From Pseudomonas asiatica (GTDB lineage: Bacteria; Pseudomonadota; Gammaproteobacteria; Pseudomonadales; Pseudomonadaceae): DNA of 64,000 nt. The translations under genes and the position numbers were made by a program. The notes below the pieces were generated by a model that worked only from the letters and a program-made list of their open reading frames with translations, was not told the DNA's origin and did no database searches. Where the stretch lies: NCBI RefSeq assembly GCF_009932335.1, contig NZ_BLJF01000001.1, forward strand, positions 1,798,001 through 1,862,000, read 5' to 3'. Of the stretch, positions 61,175 to 64,000 are shown one piece after another. Numbering within the stretch: position 1 is the stretch's first letter; every line of letters begins with the position of its first letter.

Positions 61175-63326
61175 ACAATCCCCGGATAATGTCGTGACCC
61201 TGAACCACGACGACCCGCTGCGCCAGGGCCTGCTGCTGCTGTGCCGGCAACTGGGCCGGCCGTTGGGCGACGCCGAACTGGTCGACGGCCTGGCAATAGA
61301 GCACGGACGCCTGCCGCTGCGCCTGGTAGCCCGCGCCCTGCGTCGCGCCGACATAACTGCCAGGGTCGCGGAGCTGCCGTTGCGGCAGATGGACGCCTAC
61401 CTGCTGCCGGCCCTGCTGTTGCTCGACGATGGCCGCAGCCTGCTGCTGGTTGGCATCGAGGGTGAGCAGTACGAGGTGCTGGTGCCGCAGAGCGACGGCG
61501 GCCGTGAGTGCATGGCGCGGCCCGCTCTGGAGGCGCTTTACAGCGGCACGGCGGTGTTCGCCAAGTGCCGCTACCGCCCCGATGGGCGGGTGGGCGACTA
61601 CGCCAGCGGCCTGCCGGAGCACTGGTTCTTCGGGCCGCTCAAGCGGCTCTGGCGCTCTTATGCGGAAGTCACGGCGGCGGCCCTGGTGGCCAACGTCCTG
61701 GCCGTCGCCTCGGCGCTGTTCGCCATGCAGGTTTACGACCGCGTGGTGCCCAACGCAGCCTTCGATACCCTGTGGATACTCGCCAGCGGCGTGGCCTTGG
61801 CGATCATCGTCGACGGGGTATTGCGGATCCTTCGCGGGCACCTGCTGAACGTTCTCGGCAAGCGCCTGGACCTGCAGTTGTCGAGCCTGCTGTTCGCGCG
61901 CGTGCTGAGTACCCGGATCGCCGCCAAACCGGCGTCGATGGGCGCGTTCAGCACCCAGGTGCGTGAGTTCGAGTCGGTCCGCGAGTTCTTCACTTCGTCC
62001 AGCGCCGCACTGATCAGCGACCTGCCGTTCGTGGCGATCTTCCTGTTGATCATTGCCGTGATCGGCGGCCATGTGGTCTGGGTGCCGCTGGTGGCTTGTG
62101 TGCTGATGCTGCTGCCAGGGCTGCTGACCCAGCGCCTGCTGGGGCACCTGTCGCGGCAGAACCTGCGCGAGGGGGCGCTGAAGAACAGCGTGCTGCTGGA
62201 AGCCTTCGAACACCTGGAGACGGTCAAGGCCGCGCGTGCCGAAGGCCGCTGCCAACAGCAGTGGGAGACGCTCACCGGGGAACTGGCCGGTACTGCAATG
62301 AAGACCCATGCGTTGGCCTCGACCCTCAGCTATTCGGCGAGTATCGTTCAGCAGCTGTGCTATGTCGGGGTGGTGGTGTTCGGCGTCTACCGGATAAGCG
62401 ACGGCGCGATGACCGTCGGTGCCCTGGTGGCCTGTTCGATCCTGGCCTCGCGGGCCATCGCACCACTGTCCCAGGCTGCCGCCATCCTTGGCCGCTGGCA
62501 ACATACCAAGGTGGCGCTGGAGGGGCTCGACCAGCTGATGTCCGCCGAGCAGGAGAGGCCCGCCGGCAAGCGCTTCGTGCACCGCGACCGGCTCCACGGG
62601 CATTACCGCCTGGAGGCGCTGCGCCTGGCCCACGGCGACAGCCCACCGGTGGTCGACGTGCAGGCGCTGAACATCCAGGCCGGCGAGCGGGTAGCGCTGC
62701 TCGGTGGCAACGGCGCCGGCAAGTCGACCCTGCTGCGGCTGCTCAGCGGCCTGCTCGACGCGCAATCCGGCCGGCTGCTGCTGGACGACATCGCCCTGAG
62801 CCAGCTCGACCCGGCCGACCGCCAGCGCGGCATCGGCTACTTGCCGCAGGATGTGGCGCTGTTCCACGGCAGCCTGCGGGAAAACCTCAACCTGGCCAAC
62901 GCCGCGCTGGGCGACGAGGAATTGCTGGAAGCCCTCGATGGCGTAGGGCTGGGTACTTTCGTGCGCGCCCACCCGTTGGGCCTGGACATGCCGATCCAGG
63001 GCAATGCCAGCCTCTCCGGCGGCCAGCGCCAGGCGGTGGGGTTGGCCCGCGTACTGTTGCAGGACCCGCCGATCCTGCTGCTTGACGAGCCGACCGCGGC
63101 CTTCGACCAGAACAGCGAGAAACAGGTCATCGACTACCTGCAGAAATGGCTGGGCCGGCGCACCCTGATCATCACCACCCACAAGAAAAGCGTATTGGCG
63201 CTGGTGGACCGTGCAGTGGTGCTGCGCAACGGCCAGGTGATCATGGACGGCCCGCTGAACCAGGTGGTGCTGGGCAACCAGGTGCAGGCGCCGCAGGTCG
63301 CCGAAGGAGTCGGCCATGGCAGCTGA
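61164..63326 (+). CDS. Type I secretion ABC transporter (LapB-like) with C39-like N-domain
   Basis: 720 residues from ATG 61164, overlapping the TolC gene. Residues 1-~130 are a C39-peptidase-like domain (DPLRQGLLLLCRQLGRPLGD) without the catalytic Q..ECG signature, so it probably binds rather than cuts the substrate. The membrane domain spans ~160-440. The ATPase has GGNGAGKST (Walker A), LSGGQRQAVGLARVLL (signature), ILLLDEPTA (Walker B) and TTHKKS (switch His). It should power adhesin secretion with the TolC and HlyD proteins encoded beside it. Confidence 0.93.
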   Translation: MEVEQSPDNVVTLNHDDPLRQGLLLLCRQLGRPLGDAELVDGLAIEHGRLPLRLVARALRRADITARVAELPLRQMDAYLLPALLLLDDGRSLLLVGIEGEQYEVLVPQSDGGRECMARPALEALYSGTAVFAKCRYRPDGRVGDYASGLPEHWFFGPLKRLWRSYAEVTAAALVANVLAVASALFAMQVYDRVVPNAAFDTLWILASGVALAIIVDGVLRILRGHLLNVLGKRLDLQLSSLLFARVLSTRIAAKPASMGAFSTQVREFESVREFFTSSSAALISDLPFVAIFLLIIAVIGGHVVWVPLVACVLMLLPGLLTQRLLGHLSRQNLREGALKNSVLLEAFEHLETVKAARAEGRCQQQWETLTGELAGTAMKTHALASTLSYSASIVQQLCYVGVVVFGVYRISDGAMTVGALVACSILASRAIAPLSQAAAILGRWQHTKVALEGLDQLMSAEQERPAGKRFVHRDRLHGHYRLEALRLAHGDSPPVVDVQALNIQAGERVALLGGNGAGKSTLLRLLSGLLDAQSGRLLLDDIALSQLDPADRQRGIGYLPQDVALFHGSLRENLNLANAALGDEELLEALDGVGLGTFVRAHPLGLDMPIQGNASLSGGQRQAVGLARVLLQDPPILLLDEPTAAFDQNSEKQVIDYLQKWLGRRTLIITTHKKSVLALVDRAVVLRNGQVIMDGPLNQVVLGNQVQAPQVAEGVGHGS

Positions 63327-64000
63327 AAAAAGTTCTGTAGTGCTGCGCCGGCAACTGGCCGACCCCTTGCTGGCGACCACTCACCCGGTCTATCGCCCGC
63401 TGCTCTGGACCCTGCTAGGCAGCGTCTTGCTGTTCGTTGCCTGGGCTGCCTGGGCGGAGCTCGATGAAGTGACGCGCGGCGATGGGCGTGTGGTGCCGTT
63501 CAGCCGCATCCAGAAGATCCAGAGCCTGGAAGGGGGCATTCTCGACCGCCTGCTGGTGCAGGAGGGCGACCTGGTGGAGGTCGGCCAGCCGCTGCTGCGC
63601 CTGGACGAGACGCGCTTTCTCACCAACTTCCAGGAGTCGGCCAACCAGGCCGGCGTGCTGCGCGCGGCCATCGCCCGGCTGGACGCCGAGGTGCTGGGCA
63701 AGGCGGCGATAGAGTTCCCGCCGGACATCGACCCGCAAGGGCCGCTGGCGCGTTCCGAGCGCGAGCTGTTCAAGTCGCGGCGGGACAAGCTGCTCGAAGG
63801 CAGCCAGGCGATCCAGAGGCAGATCAGCCTGGCCCAGAGCCAGCTCGACCTGGTCCGCCCGCTGGTGGCCAAGCGTGCGGTGAGCCAGATGGAGGCGCTG
63901 CGGCTGAGCCAGGACATCGCTACCCTCAACGGTAAGCTGACCGAGCTGAAGAGTAGCTACTTCCAGGATGCCTATACCGAACGCTCACAGCGCAAGGCCG
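63316..64000 (+). CDS. HlyD-family membrane fusion protein (3' end outside window)
   Basis: About 228 residues visible from ATG 63316, overlapping the ABC gene by 11 bases. A single inner-membrane helix (LLWTLLGSVLLFVAWAAWAE) is followed by the lipoyl/barrel start VTRGDGRVVPFSRIQKIQSL, EGGILDRLLVQEGDLV, and a coiled coil rich in Arg/Glu (RDKLLEGSQAIQRQISLAQS). It bridges the ABC and TolC proteins. The final beta-barrel part lies beyond the window. Confidence 0.93.
   Translation, partial: MAAEKSSVVLRRQLADPLLATTHPVYRPLLWTLLGSVLLFVAWAAWAELDEVTRGDGRVVPFSRIQKIQSLEGGILDRLLVQEGDLVEVGQPLLRLDETRFLTNFQESANQAGVLRAAIARLDAEVLGKAAIEFPPDIDPQGPLARSERELFKSRRDKLLEGSQAIQRQISLAQSQLDLVRPLVAKRAVSQMEALRLSQDIATLNGKLTELKSSYFQDAYTERSQRKA

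Noticed and set aside
61074..63380. A 768-codon minus-strand frame opposite the ABC transporter gene
   Set aside because: The plus strand has all ABC motifs and operon overlaps; the antisense product shows only composition-driven repeats.

Overview
The window reads as chromosome from a fluorescent Pseudomonas of the P. putida group. The basis is high G+C, Pseudomonas-style REP hairpins between many genes, a cobW-cobN cluster behind a cobalamin riboswitch, and a LapF-like giant adhesin followed by its own type I secretion genes. No tRNA, rRNA, CRISPR array or intact insertion sequence was found. The group assignment is inferred from gene content and REP style, not from an alignment.

Layout. 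1-5.4 kb: a truncated NADH:flavin oxidoreductase, an orphan periplasmic binding protein, a class II aldolase, an EamA exporter, a YbjQ protein and small unknown proteins. 5.7-8.0 kb: a class C beta-lactamase divergent from an SBF-like transporter. 8.1-11.4 kb: a TetR regulator divergent from an SDR-like protein and a DsbA-fold isomerase, with a palindromic operator between them, then an XRE-cupin regulator. 11.5-15.7 kb: an MFS transporter and an oxidative/ECF module (catalase-like protein, cytochrome b561, divergent sigma factor and anti-sigma factor). 16-24.5 kb: a GlxA-type regulator, RidA, EamA, TorF-like and CCC1-like proteins, and a coupled DUF3300-DUF2950 pair. 24.7-26.2 kb: an orphan RHS-core protein and an empty, lower-G+C tail. 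26.2-28.9 kb: a LysR regulator divergent from a PACE efflux protein, then ilvE. 29.3-36.2 kb: a promoter and cobalamin riboswitch leading into cobW, cobN, a chelatase-type AAA ATPase and a vWA protein, probably one aerobic cobaltochelatase operon.

36.3-43.4 kb: a VpsR-type sigma-54 activator, YghU, an exported hydrolase, an MFS transporter and a YbiT-type ABC-F protein. 43.4-45.1 kb: an integrase remnant, an unknown membrane protein and a SRAP/YedK protein, which may be the residue of a mobile element. 45.2-49.7 kb: a signalling block of a response regulator with a degenerate HD-GYP domain, divergent from a diheme cytochrome c peroxidase translationally coupled to a histidine kinase, with a 32-residue membrane peptide behind it. 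49.9-51.1 kb: small lipoproteins and a membrane protein. 51.5-64 kb: the adhesin, then TolC-, ABC- and HlyD-type secretion genes; the last runs off the window.

Main points of interest: a one-base frameshift that splits the adhesin and separates its repeats from its secretion signal; near-identical 738-bp repeat units inside it; mirror-image ECF promoters with identical spacing; a perfect 71-bp inverted repeat upstream of the riboswitch; an SDR protein lacking both the catalytic Ser and Tyr; and the peroxidase-kinase-HD-GYP module as the best candidate for a little-described redox signalling system.
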